In this document: piece by piece, positions 1-10,900 of the stretch
Numbering within the stretch: the stretch's first letter is position 1
How the letters are laid out: each line of letters begins with the position of its first letter
NCBI GenBank assembly: GCA_949316495.1
Contig: OX439010.1
Coordinates: 1,927,001-1,991,000, forward strand
DNA from: Amphiduros pacificus
Lineage: Eukaryota > Annelida > Polychaeta > Phyllodocida > Hesionidae
DNA length: 64,000 bases
Reading direction: 5' to 3'
Made by a program: the position numbers and the translations under genes
Notes under the pieces: model-generated
Told to the model about the DNA's origin: nothing
The model's input: the letters and a program-made list of their open reading frames with translations, nothing else
Databases searched by the model: none

Positions 1-302
1 CCTTCAAAAAAAATTTCGGAGCGAGCTGAACGATTTCTGACGTGCCGATGATCAACGGTAACGTCAGAAAGGGGCCAAATATTGGTTTTGAATTTTTCAA
101 GAATACATGCTGATCACTACAGCCTCCAAAAAATTCAAAGATGTGCATTGGGGTGAGATACACCTTCAAACAATTTTTCAGAGCGAGCTGAGCGATTTCT
201 GACGTGCCGGTGACCAACGGTTACGTCAGAAAGGGGCCAAATATTGGTTTTGAAATTTTTCAAGAATACATGCTGATCACTACAGCCTCCAAAAAATTCA
301 AA

Positions 303-464
303 GATGTGCATTGGGGTGAGATACACCTTAAAATAAAATTTCATAGCCACCCAATCGATTTGTGACGTGCCGATGATCAACGGCAGCGTCACACCGGGGC
401 CAAATATTAGTTTTGAATTTTTCAAGAATACATGCTGATCACTACAGCCTCCAAAAAAATCAAA
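303..464. repeat. Type B monomer, representative (162 bp)
   Basis: This is the most divergent full-length type. Its variable segment reads AAAATAAAATTTCATAGCC (or CAGAGCC), then ACCCAATCGATTTGTGACG, TGCCGATGATCAACGGCAG, CGTCACACCGGGGCC and AAATATTAG. The core on either side is the same as in type A. The contrast between a strongly changed segment and an unchanged core shows that the two parts of the monomer evolve or homogenise differently. Confidence 0.95.
361..393. repeat. Type B dyad with compensating base change
   Basis: The arms TGTGACG (361-367) and CGTCACA (387-393) are reverse complements. TGCCG (368-372) pairs with CGGCA (381-385), with one unpaired G at 386, around TGATCA (374-379). 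Relative to type A, the paired position is G-C (362/392) instead of C-G (1173/1203). Pairing is kept although both bases changed. Confidence 0.8.
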
Positions 465-626
465 GATGTGCATTGGGGTGAGATACACCTTCAAACAATT
501 TTTCAGAGCGAGCTGAGCGATTTCTGACGTGCCGGTGATCAACGGCAGCGTCAGAAAGGTGCCAAATATTGGTTTTGAATTTTTCCAGAATACATGCTGA
601 TCACTACAGCCTCCAAAAAAATCAAA

Positions 627-789
627 GATGTGCATTGGGGTGAGATACACCTTCAAACAATTTTTCAGAGCGAGCTGAGCGATTTCTGACGTGCCGGTGA
701 TCAACGGTTACGTCAGAAAGGGGCCAAATTTTGGTTTTGAAATTTTTCAAGAATACGTGCTGATCACTACAGCCTCCAAAAAAATCAAA
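627..789. repeat. Type A' monomer, representative (163 bp)
   Basis: This is a type A relative marked by GGTTACG after the central TGATCA, AAATTTTGG or AAATATTGG in the A/T box, GAAATTTTT (one extra A) and often GAATACGTGC in place of GAATACATGC. The extra base shifts the translation frame, so every A' monomer interrupts the open frames that run through 162-bp neighbours. It often precedes a type B monomer or a short monomer. Confidence 0.92.
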
Positions 790-1113
790 GATGTGCATTG
801 GGGTGAGATACACCTTAAAATAAAATTTCAGAGCCACCCAATCGATTTGTGACGTGCCGATGATCAACGGCAGCGTCACACCGGGGCCAAATATTAGTTT
901 TGAATTTTTCAAGAATACATGCTGATCACTACAGCCTCCAAAAAAATCAAAGATGTGCATTGGGGTGAGATACACCTTCAAACAATTTTTCGGAGCGAGC
1001 TGAGCGATTTCTGACGTGCCGGTGATCAACGGTAACGTCAGAAAGGGGCCAAATATTGGTTTTGAATTTTTCCAGAATACATGCTGATCACTACAGCCTC
1101 CAAAAAAATCAAA

Positions 1114-1275
1114 GATGTGCATTGGGGTGAGATACACCTTCAAACAATTTTTCAGAGCGAGCTGAGCGATTTCTGACGTGCCGGTGATCAACGGTAACGT
1201 CAGAAAGGGGCCAAATATTGGTTTTGAATTTTTCCAGAATACATGCTGATCACTACAGCCTCCAAAAAAATCAAA
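1114..1275. repeat. Type A monomer, representative (162 bp)
   Basis: This is the commonest monomer type. After the core end CACCTT it reads CAAACAATTTTTCAGAGCG, then AGCTGAGCG, then the dyad, then AAGGGGCCAAATATTGG and the core. Sub-variants have CGGAGCG for CAGAGCG, GGCAGCG for GGTAACG after the central TGATCA, and TTTCCAG or TTTCAAG at the core start. These sub-variants recur in fixed orders in the higher-order repeats, so they track descent and are not random noise. Confidence 0.95.
1170..1206. repeat. Type A dyad: inverted repeat around TGATCA
   Basis: The arms TTTCTGACGT (1170-1179) and ACGTCAGAAA (1197-1206) are perfect reverse complements, 10 bp each. Inside them CCG (1181-1183) pairs with CGG (1192-1194) around TGATCA (1185-1190). 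Each arm carries a TGACG/CGTCA half-site of the kind bound by bZIP proteins. The dyad recurs in essentially all full-length monomers. A protein-binding or cruciform role is inference; the symmetry is seen directly. Confidence 0.8.
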
Positions 1276-1302
1276 GATGTGCATTGGGGTGAGATACACC
1301 TT
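1226..1302. repeat. Invariant monomer core (~77 bp), representative
   Basis: The core runs from GAATTTTTC through GAATACATGCTGATCACTAC, AGCCTCC, the A7 tract, TCAAAGATGTGCATTGGGG and TGAGATACACCTT. It is shared by all types, including the 122-bp form, with only scattered single changes. It has no CpG except in the GAATACGTGC variant. The A7 tract and T-runs could favour DNA curvature or nucleosome phasing; that is inference. Confidence 0.85.
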
Positions 1303-1438
1303 CAAACAATTTTTCGGAGCGAGCTGAGCGATTTCTGACGTGCCGGTGATCAACGGTAACGTCAGAAAGGGGCCAAATATTGGTTTTGAATTTTTCAAGA
1401 ATACATGCTGATCACTACAGCCTCCAAAAAAAATCAAA

Positions 1439-1600
1439 GATGTGCATTGGGGTGAGATACACCTTCACACAATTTTTCAGAGCGACCTGAGCGATTTCTG
1501 ACGTGCCGTTGATCAACGGTAACGTCAGAAAGGGGCCAAATATTGGTTTTGAATTTTTCAAGAATACATGCTGATCACTACAGCCTCCAAAAAAATCAAA
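1439..1600. repeat. Type C monomer, representative (162 bp)
   Basis: It is marked by CACACAATTTTTCAGAGCG, ACCTGAGCG (not AGCTGAGCG) and CCGTTGATCAACGG. The last string is a perfect 14-bp palindrome at the dyad centre, which makes C the most symmetric type. A derivative with ACCGTTGATCAACAG marks the 974-bp HOR at 13-21 kb. Confidence 0.93.
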
Positions 1601-2576
1601 GATGTGCATTGGGGTGAGATACACCTTCAAACAATTTTTCAGAGCGAGCTGAGCGATTTCTGACGTGCCGGTGATCAACGGTAACGTCAGAAAGGGGCCA
1701 AATATTGGTTTTGAATTTTTCAAGAATACATGCTGATCACTACAGCCTCCAAAAAATTCAAAGATGTGCATTGGGGTGAGATACACCTTAAAATAAAATT
1801 TCATAGCCACCCAATCGATTTGTGACGTGCCGATGATCAACGGCAGCGTCACACCGGGGCCAAATATTAGTTTTGAATTTTTCAAGAATACATGCTGATC
1901 ACTACAGCCTCCAAAAAAATCAAAGATGTGCATTGGGGTGAGATACACCTTAAAATAAAATTTCAGAGCGAGCTGAGCGATTTCTGACGTGCCGGTGATC
2001 AACGGCAGCGTCAGAAAGGGGCCAAATATTGGTTTTGAATTTTTCCAGAATACATGCTAATCACTACAGCCTCCAAAAAAATCAAAGATGTGCATTGGGG
2101 TGAGATACACCTTCAAACAATTTTTCAGAGCGAGCTGAGCGATTTCTGACGTGCCGGTGATCAACGGTTACGTCAGAAAGGGGCCAAATATTGGTTTTGA
2201 AATTTTTCAAGAATACGTGCTGATCACTACAGCCTCCAAAAAAATCAAAGATGTGCATTGGGGTGAGATACACCTTAAAATAAAATTTCAGAGCCACCCA
2301 ATCGATTTGTGACGTGCCGATGATCAACGGCAGCGTCACACCGGGGCCAAATATTAGTTTTGAATTTTTCAAGAATACATGCTGATCACTACAGCCTCCA
2401 AAAAAATCAAAGATGTGCATTGGGGTGAGATACACCTTAAAATAAAAATTTTCAGAGCGAGCTGAGCGATTTCTGACGTGCCGGTGATCAACGGTTACGT
2501 CAGAAAGGGGCCAAATATTGGTTTTGAAATTTTTCAAGAATACGTGCTGATCACTACAGCCTCCAAAAAAATCAAA

Positions 2577-2698
2577 GATGTGCATTGGGGTGAGATACAC
2601 CTTAAAATAAAATTTCAGAGCCACCCAATCGATTTGTGACGTGCCGATGAATTTTTCAAGAATACATGCTGATCACTACAGCCTCCAAAAAAATCAAA
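2577..2698. repeat. 122-bp short monomer (deleted type B)
   Basis: A 40-bp deletion joins CCGATGA directly to ATTTTTC. It removes the right dyad arm, the GGGGCC box and the A/T box. The three bases TGA are present at both ends of the lost segment, so the joint has 3-bp microhomology. The CATTGGGGTGAG form marks the lineage outside the cassettes. Confidence 0.93.
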
Positions 2699-2860
2699 GA
2701 TGTGCATTGGGGTGAGATACACCTTAAAATAAAATTTCATAGCCACCCAATCGATTTGTGACGTGCCGATGATCAACGGCAGCGTCACACCGGGGCCAAA
2801 TATTAGTTTTGAATTTTTCAAGAATACATGCTGATCACTACAGCCTCCAAAAAAATCAAA

Positions 2861-2982
2861 GATGTGCATTGGGGTGAGATACACCTTAAAATAAAATTTC
2901 AGAGCCACCCAATCGATTTGTGACGTGCCGATGAATTTTTCAAGAATACATGCTGATCACTACAGCCTCCAAAAAAATCAAA
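2861..2982. repeat. 122-bp short monomer (second of a close pair)
   Basis: It has the same joint as 2,577-2,698, from which it is separated by one full type B monomer. A type D monomer follows. The pair is reproduced at 55,257 and 55,541. Confidence 0.93.
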
Positions 2983-3144
2983 GATGTGCATTGGGGTGAG
3001 ATACACCTTCAAAAAAAATTTCGGAGCGAGCTGAACGATTTCTGACGTGCCGATGATCAACGGTAACGTCAGAAAGGGGCCAAATATTGGTTTTGAATTT
3101 TTCAAGAATACATGCTGATCACTACAGCCTCCAAAAAAATCAAA
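2983..3144. repeat. Type D monomer, representative (162 bp)
   Basis: It is marked by CAAAAAAAATTTCGGAGCG, AGCTGAACG and CCGATGATCAACGG. It usually sits directly after a 122-bp short monomer, as here and at 7,816, 9,883, 28,472, 30,705, 35,693, 40,158, 44,339, 48,804, 52,820, 55,663 and 59,517. The pair therefore travels together. The window also opens inside a type D monomer. Confidence 0.92.
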
Positions 3145-4903
3145 GATGTGCATTGGGGTGAGATACACCTTCACACAATTTTTCAGAGCGACCTGAGCGA
3201 TTTCTGACGTGCCGTTGATCAACGGTAACGTCAGAAAGGGGCCAAAATATTGGTTTTGAATTTTTCAAGAATACATGCTGATCACTACAGCCTCCAAAAA
3301 AATCAAAGATGTGCATTGGGGTGAGATAAACCTTCAAACAATTTTTCAGAGCGAGCTGAGCGATTTCTGACGTGCCGGTGATCAACGGTAACGTCAGAAA
3401 GGGGCCAAATATTGGTTTTGAATTTTTCAAGAATACATGCTGATCACTACAGCCTCCAAAAAATTCAAAGATGTGCATTGGGGTGAGATACACCTTAAAA
3501 TAAAATTTCATAGCCACCCAATCGATTTGTGACGTGCCGATGATCAACGGCAGAGTCACACCGGGGCCAAATATTAGTTTTGAATTTTTCAAGAATACAT
3601 GCTGATCACTACAGCCTCCAAAAAAATCAAAGATGTGCATTGGGGTGAGATACACCTTCAAACAATTTTTCAGAGCGAGCTGAGCGATTTCTGACGTGCC
3701 GGTGATCAACGGCAGCGTCAGAAAGGGGCCAAATATTGGTTTTGAATTTTTCCAGAATACATGCTGATCACTACAGCCTCCAAAAAAATCAAAGATGTGC
3801 ATTGGGGTGAGATACACCTTCAAACAATTTTTCGGAGCGAGCTGAGCGATTTCTGACGTGCCGGTTATCAATGGTAACGTCAGAAAGGGGCCAAATATTG
3901 GTTTTGAATTTTTCAAGAATACATGCTGATCACTACAGCCTCCAAAAAAATCAAAGATGTGCATTGGGGTGAGATACACCTTCACACAATTTTTCAGAGC
4001 GACCTGAGCGATTTCTGACGTGCCGTTGATCAACGGTAACGTCAGAAAGGGGCCAAATATTGGTTTTGAATTTTTCAAGAATACATGCTGATCACTACAG
4101 CCTCCAAAAAAATCAAAGATGTGCATTGGGGTGAGATACACCTTCAAACAATTTTTCGGAGCAAGCTGAGCGATTTCTGACGTGCCGGTGATCAACGGTA
4201 ACGTCAGAAAGGGGCCAAATATTGGTTTTGAATTTTTCAAGAATACATGCTGATCACTACAGCCTCCAAAAAAATCAAAGATGTGCATTGGGGTGAGATA
4301 CACCTTCACACAATTTTTCAGAGCGACCTGAGCGATTTCTGACGTGCCGTTGATCAACGGTAACGTCAGAAAGGGGCCAAAATATTGGTTTTGAATTTTT
4401 CAAGAATACATGCTGATCACTACAGCCTCCAAAAAAATCAAAGATGTGCATTGGGGTGAGATACACCTTCAAACAATTTTTCAGAGCGAGCTGAGCGATT
4501 TCTGACGTGCCGGTGATCAACGGTAACGTCAGAAAGGGGCCAAATATTGGTTTTGAATTTTTCAAGAATACATGCTGATCACTACAGCCTCCAAAAAAAT
4601 CAAAGATGTGCATTGGGGTGAGATACACCTTCAAACAATTTTTCAGAGCGACCTGAGCGATTTCTGACGTGCCGGTGATCAACGGTTACGTCAGAAAGGG
4701 GCCAAATTTTGGTTTTGAAATTTTTCAAGAATACGTGCTGATCACTACAGCCTCCAAAAAAATCAAAGATGTGCATTGGGGTGAGATACACCTTAAAATA
4801 AAATTTCAGAGCCACCCAATCGATTTGTGACGTGCCGATGATCAACGGCAGCGTCACACCGGGGCCAAATATTAGTTTTGAATTTTTCAAGAATACATGC
4901 TGA

Positions 4904-6843
4904 TCACTACAGCCTCCAAAAAAATCAAAGATGTGCATTGGGGTGAGATACACCTTCAAACAATTTTTCAGAGCGAGCTGAGCGATTTCTGACGTGCCGG
5001 TGATCAACGGTTACGTCAGAAAGGGGCCAAATTTTGGTTTTGAAATTTTTCAAGAATACGTGCTGATCACTACAGCCTCCAAAAAAATCAAAGATGTGCA
5101 TTGGGGTGAGATACACCTTAAAATAAAATTTCAGAGCCACCCAATCGATTTGTGACGTGCCGATGATCAACGGCAGCGTCACACCGGGGCCAAATATTAG
5201 TTTTGAATTTTTCAAGAATACATGCTGATCACTACAGCCTCCAAAAAAATCAAAGATGTGCATTGGGGTGAGATACACCTTCAAACAATTTTTCGGAGCG
5301 AGCTGAGCGATTTCTGACGTGCCGGTGATCAACGGTAACGTCAGAAAGGGGCCAAATATTGGTTTTGAATTTTTCCAGAATACATGCTGATCACTACAGC
5401 CTCCAAAAAAATCAAAGATGTGCATTGGGGTGAGATACACCTTCAAACAATTTTTCAGAGCGAGCTGAGCGATTTCTGACGTGCCGGTGATCAACGGTAA
5501 CGTCAGAAAGGGGCCAAATATTGGTTTTGAATTTTTCCAGAATACATGCTGATCACTACAGCCTCCAAAAAAATCAAAGATGTGCATTGGGGTGAGATAC
5601 ACCTTCAAACAATTTTTCGGAGCGAGCTGAGCGATTTCTGACGTGCCGGTGATCAACGGTAACGTCAGAAAGGGGCCAAATATTGGTTTTGAATTTTTCA
5701 AGAATACATGCTGATCACTACAGCCTCCAAAAAAAATCAAAGATGTGCATTGGGGTGAGATATACCTTCACAGAATTTTTCAGAGCGACCTGAGCGATTT
5801 CTGACGTGCCGTTGATCAACGGTAACGTCAGAAAGGGGCCAAATATTGGTTTTGAATTTTTCCAGAATACATGCTGATCACTACAGCCTCCAAAAAAATC
5901 AAAGATGTGCATTGGGGTGAGATACACCTTCAAACAATTTTTCAGAGCGAGCTGAGCGATTTCTGACGTGCCGGTGATCAACGGTAACGTCAGAAAGGGG
6001 CCAAATATTGGTTTTGAATTTTTCAAGAATACATGCTGATCACTACAGCCTCCAAAAAATTCAAAGATGTGCATTGGGGTGAGATACACCTTAAAATAAA
6101 ATTTCATAGCCACCCAATCGATTTGTGACGTGCCGATGATCAACGGCAGCGTCACACCGGGGCCAAATATTAGTTTTGAATTTTTCAAGAATACATGCTG
6201 ATCACTACAGCCTCCAAAAAAATCAAAGATGTGCATTGGGGTGAGATACACCTTAAAATAAAATTTCAGAGCGAGCTGAGCGATTTCTGACGTGCCGGTG
6301 ATCAACGGCAGCGTCAGAAAGGGGCCAAATATTGGTTTTGAATTTTTCCAGAATACATGCTGATCACTACAGCCTCCAAAAAAAATCAAAGATGTGCATT
6401 GGGGTGAGATACACCTTCAAACAATTTTTCAGAGCGAGCTGAGCGATTTCTGACGTGCCGGTGATCAACGGTTACGTCAGAAAGGGGCCAAATATTGGTT
6501 TTGAAATTTTTCAAGAATACGTGCTGATCACTACAGCCTCCAAAAAAATCAAAGATGTGCATTGGGGTGAGATACACCTTAAAATAAAATTTCAGAGCCA
6601 CCCAATCGATTTGTGACGTGCCGATGATCAACGGCAGCGTCACACCGGGGCCAAATATTAGTTTTGAATTTTTCAAGAATACATGCTGATCAATACAGCC
6701 TCCAAAAAAATCAAAGATGTGCATTGGGGTGAGATACACCTTAAAATAAAATTTTTCAGAGCGAGCTGAGCGATTTCTGACGTGCCGGTGATCAACGGTT
6801 ACGTCAGAAAGGGGCCAAATATTGGTTTTGAAATTTTTCAAGA
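4904..6843. repeat. Block repeated at +4,303 bp (copy 2)
   Basis: This is the second copy of 601-2,540. Its CACAGAATTTTTC variant (5,771) is shared with 25,131 and 25,781, so a piece of this copy is also related to the 25-26 kb region. Confidence 0.7.
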
Positions 6844-7937
6844 ATACATGCTGATCACTACAGCCTCCAAAAAAATCAAAGATGTGCATTGGGGTGAGAT
6901 ACACCTTCAAACAATTTTTCAGAGCGAGCTGAGCGATTTCTGACGTGCCGGTGATCAACGGCAGCGTCAGAAAGGGGCCAAATATTGGTTTTGAATTTTT
7001 CAAGAATACATGCTGATCACTACAGCCTCCAAAAAATTCAAAGATGTGCATTGGGGTGAGATACACCTTAAAATAAAATTTCATAGCCACCCAATCGATT
7101 TGTGACGTGCCGATGATCAACGGCAGCGTCACACCGGGGCCAAATATTAGTTTTGAATTTTTCAAGAATACATGCTGATCACTACAGCCTCCAAAAAAAT
7201 CAAAGATGTGCATTGGGGTGAGATACACCTTCAAACAATTTTTCAGAGCGAGCTGAGCGATTTCTGACGTGCCGGTGATCAACGGTTACGTCAGAAAGGG
7301 GCCAAATTTTGGTTTTGAAATTTTTAAAGAATACGTGCTGATCACTACAGCCTCCAAAAAAATCAAAGATGTGCATTGGGGTGAGATACACCTTAAAATA
7401 AAATTTCATAGCCACCCAATCGATTTCTGACGTGCCGTTGATCAATGGTTACGTCAGAAAGGGGCCAAATATTGGTTTTGAAATTTTTCAAGAATACATG
7501 CTGATCACTACAGCCTCCAAAAAAATCAAAGATGTGCATTGGGGTGAGATACACCTTCAAACAATTTTTCAGAGCGAGCTGAGCGATTTCTGACGTGCCG
7601 GTGATCAACGGTTACGTCAGAAAGGGGCCAAATATTGGTTTTGAAATTTTTCAAGAATACGTGCTGATCACTACAGCCTCCAAAAAAATCAAAGATGTGC
7701 ATTGGGATGAGATACACCTTAAAATAAAATTTCAGAGCCACCCAATCGATTTGTGACGTGCCGATGAATTTTTCAAGAATACATGCTGATCACTACAGCC
7801 TCCAAAAAAATCAAAGATGTGCATTGGGGTGAGATACACCTTCAAAAAAAATTTCGGAGCGAGCTGAACGATTTCTGACGTGCCGATGATCAACGGTAAC
7901 GTCAGAAAGGGGCCAAATATTGGTTTTGAATTTTTCC
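6844..7937. repeat. Mixed monomers ending in the first cassette
   Basis: Types A and B are followed by the 611-bp cassette at 7,205-7,815 and the start of a type D monomer. This stretch is part of the ~4.8 kb missing from the right-hand long-range copy. Confidence 0.75.
7205..7815. repeat. 611-bp cassette, copy 1
   Basis: Four monomers of 163, 163, 163 and 122 bp. The order is A' with TTTTTAAAGAATACG, a B/A hybrid with CGATTTCTGACG and TCAATGG, an A' with GGTTACG, and a short monomer (7,694-7,815) with CATTGGGATGAG. The third monomer follows an A7-TCAAAG tract. Confidence 0.88.
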
Positions 7938-10900
7938 AGAATACATGCTGATCACTACAGCCTCCAAAAAAATCAAAGATGTGCATTGGGGTGAGATACA
8001 CCTTCAAACAATTTTTCAGAGCGAGCTGAGCGATTTCTGACGTGCCGGTGATCAACGGCAGCGTCAGAAAGGGGCCAAATATTGGTTTTGAATTTTTCAA
8101 GAATACATGCTGATCACTACAGCCTCCAAAAAATCAAAGATGTGCATTGGGGTGAGATACACCTTCAAACAATTTTTCAGAGCGAGCTGAGCGATTTCTG
8201 ACGTGCCAGTGATCAACGGTAACGTCAGAAAGGGGCCAAATATTGGTTTTGAATTTTTCAAGAATACATGCTGATCACTACAGCCTCCAAAAATTCAAAG
8301 ATGTGCATTGGGGTGAGATACACCTTAAAATAAAATTTCATAGCCACCCAATCGATTTGTGACGTGCCGATGATCAACGGCAGCGTCACACCGGGGCCAA
8401 ATATTAGTTTTGAATTTTTCAAGAATACATGCTGATCACTACAGCCTCCAAAAAAATCAAAGATGTGCATTGGGGTGAGATACACCTTCAAACAATTTTT
8501 CAGAGCGAGCTGAGCGATTTCTGACGTGCCGGTGATCAACGGCAGCGTCAGAAAGGGGCCAAATATTGGTTTTGAATTTTTCCAGAATACATGCTGATCA
8601 CTACAGCCTCCAAAAAAATCAAAGATGTGCATTGGGGTGAGATACACCTTCAAACAATTTTTCGGAGCGAGCTGAGCGATTTCTGACGTGCCGGTGATCA
8701 ACGGTAACGTCAGAAAGGGGCCAAATATTGGTTTTGAATTTTTCAAGAATACATGCTGATCACTACAGCCTCCAAAAAAATCAAAGATGTGCATTGGGGT
8801 GAGATACACCTTCACACAATTTTTCAGAGCGACCTGAGCGATTTCTGACGTGCCGTTGATCAACGGTAACGTCAGAAAGGGGCCAAATATTGGTTTTGAA
8901 TTTTTCCAGAATACATGCTGATCACTACAGCCTCCAAAAAAATCAAAGATGTGCATTGGGGTGAGATACACCTTCAAACAATTTTTCAGAGCGAGTTGAG
9001 CGATTTCTGACGTGCCGGTGATCAACGGTAACGTCAGAAAGGGGCCAAATATTGGTTTTGAATTTTTCAAGAATACATGCTGATCACTACAGCCTCCAAA
9101 AAATTCAAAGATGTGCATTGGGGTGAGATACACCTTAAAATAAAATTTCATAGCCACCCAATCGATTTGTGACGTGCCGATGATCAACGGCAGCGTCACA
9201 CCGGGGCCAAATATTAGTTTTGAATTTTTCCAGAATACATGCTGATCACTACAGCCTCCAAAAAAATCAAAGATGTGCATTGGGGTGAGATACACCTTCA
9301 AACAATTTTTCAGAGCGAGCTGAGCGATTTCTGACGTGCCGGTGATCAACGGTTACGTCAGAAAGGGGCCAAATATTGGTTTTGAAATTTTTAAAGAATA
9401 CGTGCTGATCACTACAGCCTCCAAAAAAATCAAAGATGTGCATTGGGGTGAGATACACCTTAAAATAAAATTTCATAGCCACCCAATCGATTTCTGACGT
9501 GCCGTTGATCAATGGTTACGTCAGAAAGGGGCCAAATATTGGTTTTGAAATTTTTCAAGAATACATGCTGATCACTACAGCCTCCAAAAAAATCAAAGAT
9601 GTGCATTGGGGTGAGATACACCTTCAAACAATTTTTCAGAGCGAGCTGAGCGATTTCTGACGTGCCGGTGATCAACGGTTACGTCAGAAAGGGGCCAAAT
9701 ATTGGTTTTGAAATTTTTCAAGAATACGTGCTGATCACTACAGCCTCCAAAAAAATCAAAGATGTGCATTGGGATGAGATACACCTTAAAATAAAATTTC
9801 AGAGCCACCCAATCGATTTGTGACGTGCCGATGAATTTTTCAAGAATACATGCTGATCACTACAGCCTCCAAAAAAATCAAAGATGTGCATTGGGGTGAG
9901 ATACACCTTCAAAAAAAATTTCGGAGCGAGCTGAACGATTTCTGACGTGCCGATGATCAACGGTAACGTCAGAAAGGGGCCAAATATTGGTTTTGAATTT
10001 TTCCAGAATACATGCTGATCACTACAGCCTCCAAAAAAATCAAAGATGTGCATTGGGGTGAGATACACCTTCAAACAATTTTTCAGAGCGAGCTGAGCGA
10101 TTTCTGACGTGCCGGTGATCAACGGTTACGTTAGAAAGGGGCCAAATTTTGGTTTTGAAATTTTTCAAGAATACGTGCTGATCACTACAGCCTCCAAAAA
10201 AATCAAAGATGTGCATTGGGGTGAGATACACCTTAAAATAAAATTTCAGAGCCACCCAATCGATTTGTGACGTGCCGATGATCAACGGCAGCGTCACACC
10301 GGGGCCAAATATTAGTTTTGAATTATTCAAGAATACATGCTGATCACTACAGCCTCCAAAAAAATCAAAGATGTGCATTGGGGTGAGATACACCTTCAAA
10401 CAATTTTTCAGAGCGAGCTGAGCGATTTCTGACGTGCCGGTGATCAACGGTTACGTCAGAAAGGGGCCAAATTTTGGTTTTGAAATTTTTCAAGAATACG
10501 TGCTGATCACTACAGCCTCCAAAAAAATCAAAGATGTGCATTGGGGTGAGATACACCTTAAAATAAAATTTCAGAGCCACCCAATCGATTTGTGACGTGC
10601 CGATGATCAACGGCAGCGTCACACCGGGGCCAAATATTAGTTTTGAATTTTTCAAGAATACATGCTGATCACTACAGCCTCCAAAAAAATCAAAGATGTG
10701 CATTGGGGTGAGATACACCTTAAAATAAAATTTCATAGCCACCCAATCGATTTGTGACGTGCCGATGATCAATGGCAGCGTCACACTGGGGCCAAATATT
10801 AGTTTTGAATTTTTCAAGAATACATGCTGATCACTAAAGCCTCCAAAAAAATCAAAGATGTGCATTGGGGTGAGATACACCTTCAAACAATTTTTCAGAG

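Larger units (their letters stand above)
601..2540. repeat. Block repeated at +4,303 bp (copy 1)
   Basis: The monomer order and rare length variants (A8 tract at ~1,430, AAAATAAAATTTCAGAGCG hybrid at ~1,950) match 4,904-6,843. Only scattered base differences were seen in the parts compared, such as CACACAA here against CACAGAA near 5,771. Borders are approximate, set where monomer types stop agreeing. Confidence 0.7.
1..3173. repeat. Left copy of long-range repeat, part 1
   Basis: This stretch reappears at 52,843-55,853. The offset is 52,842 bp at the left and 52,680 bp after the right copy loses one monomer (between ~700 and ~1,415 here). Rare shared marks include GTGACCAACGG near 210 and 53,052, and both pairs of short monomers near 2.6-3.0 and 55.3-55.7 kb. 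The match stops at 3,174, where this copy has a type C monomer and the right copy a type A. Confidence 0.85.
2541..4903. repeat. Mixed monomers between the two 4,303-bp-offset blocks
   Basis: It contains two 122-bp monomers, a type D monomer and then alternating A, B and C monomers. The A/T box carries an extra A (GGCCAAAATATTGG) at ~3,241 and ~4,378. No non-satellite sequence is present. Confidence 0.8.

Noticed and set aside
1170-1206. Rho-independent terminator or operator
   Set aside because: The inverted repeat occurs in every full monomer with no gene next to it. The T-run does not directly follow the stem. The context is eukaryotic satellite, not a bacterial operon.
1211-1221. CArG-type MADS box in CCAAATATTGG
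   Set aside because: There are seven A/T bases between CC and GG in place of six, and type B has AAATATTAG. The fit is poor and the box is not kept across types.
3820-3850. CENP-B box-like sequence in TTTCGGAGCGAGCTGAGCG
   Set aside because: Only TTCG of the NTTCGNNNNANNCGGGN consensus fits in register; the A and CGGG positions do not. It is also confined to CGGAGCG sub-variants.
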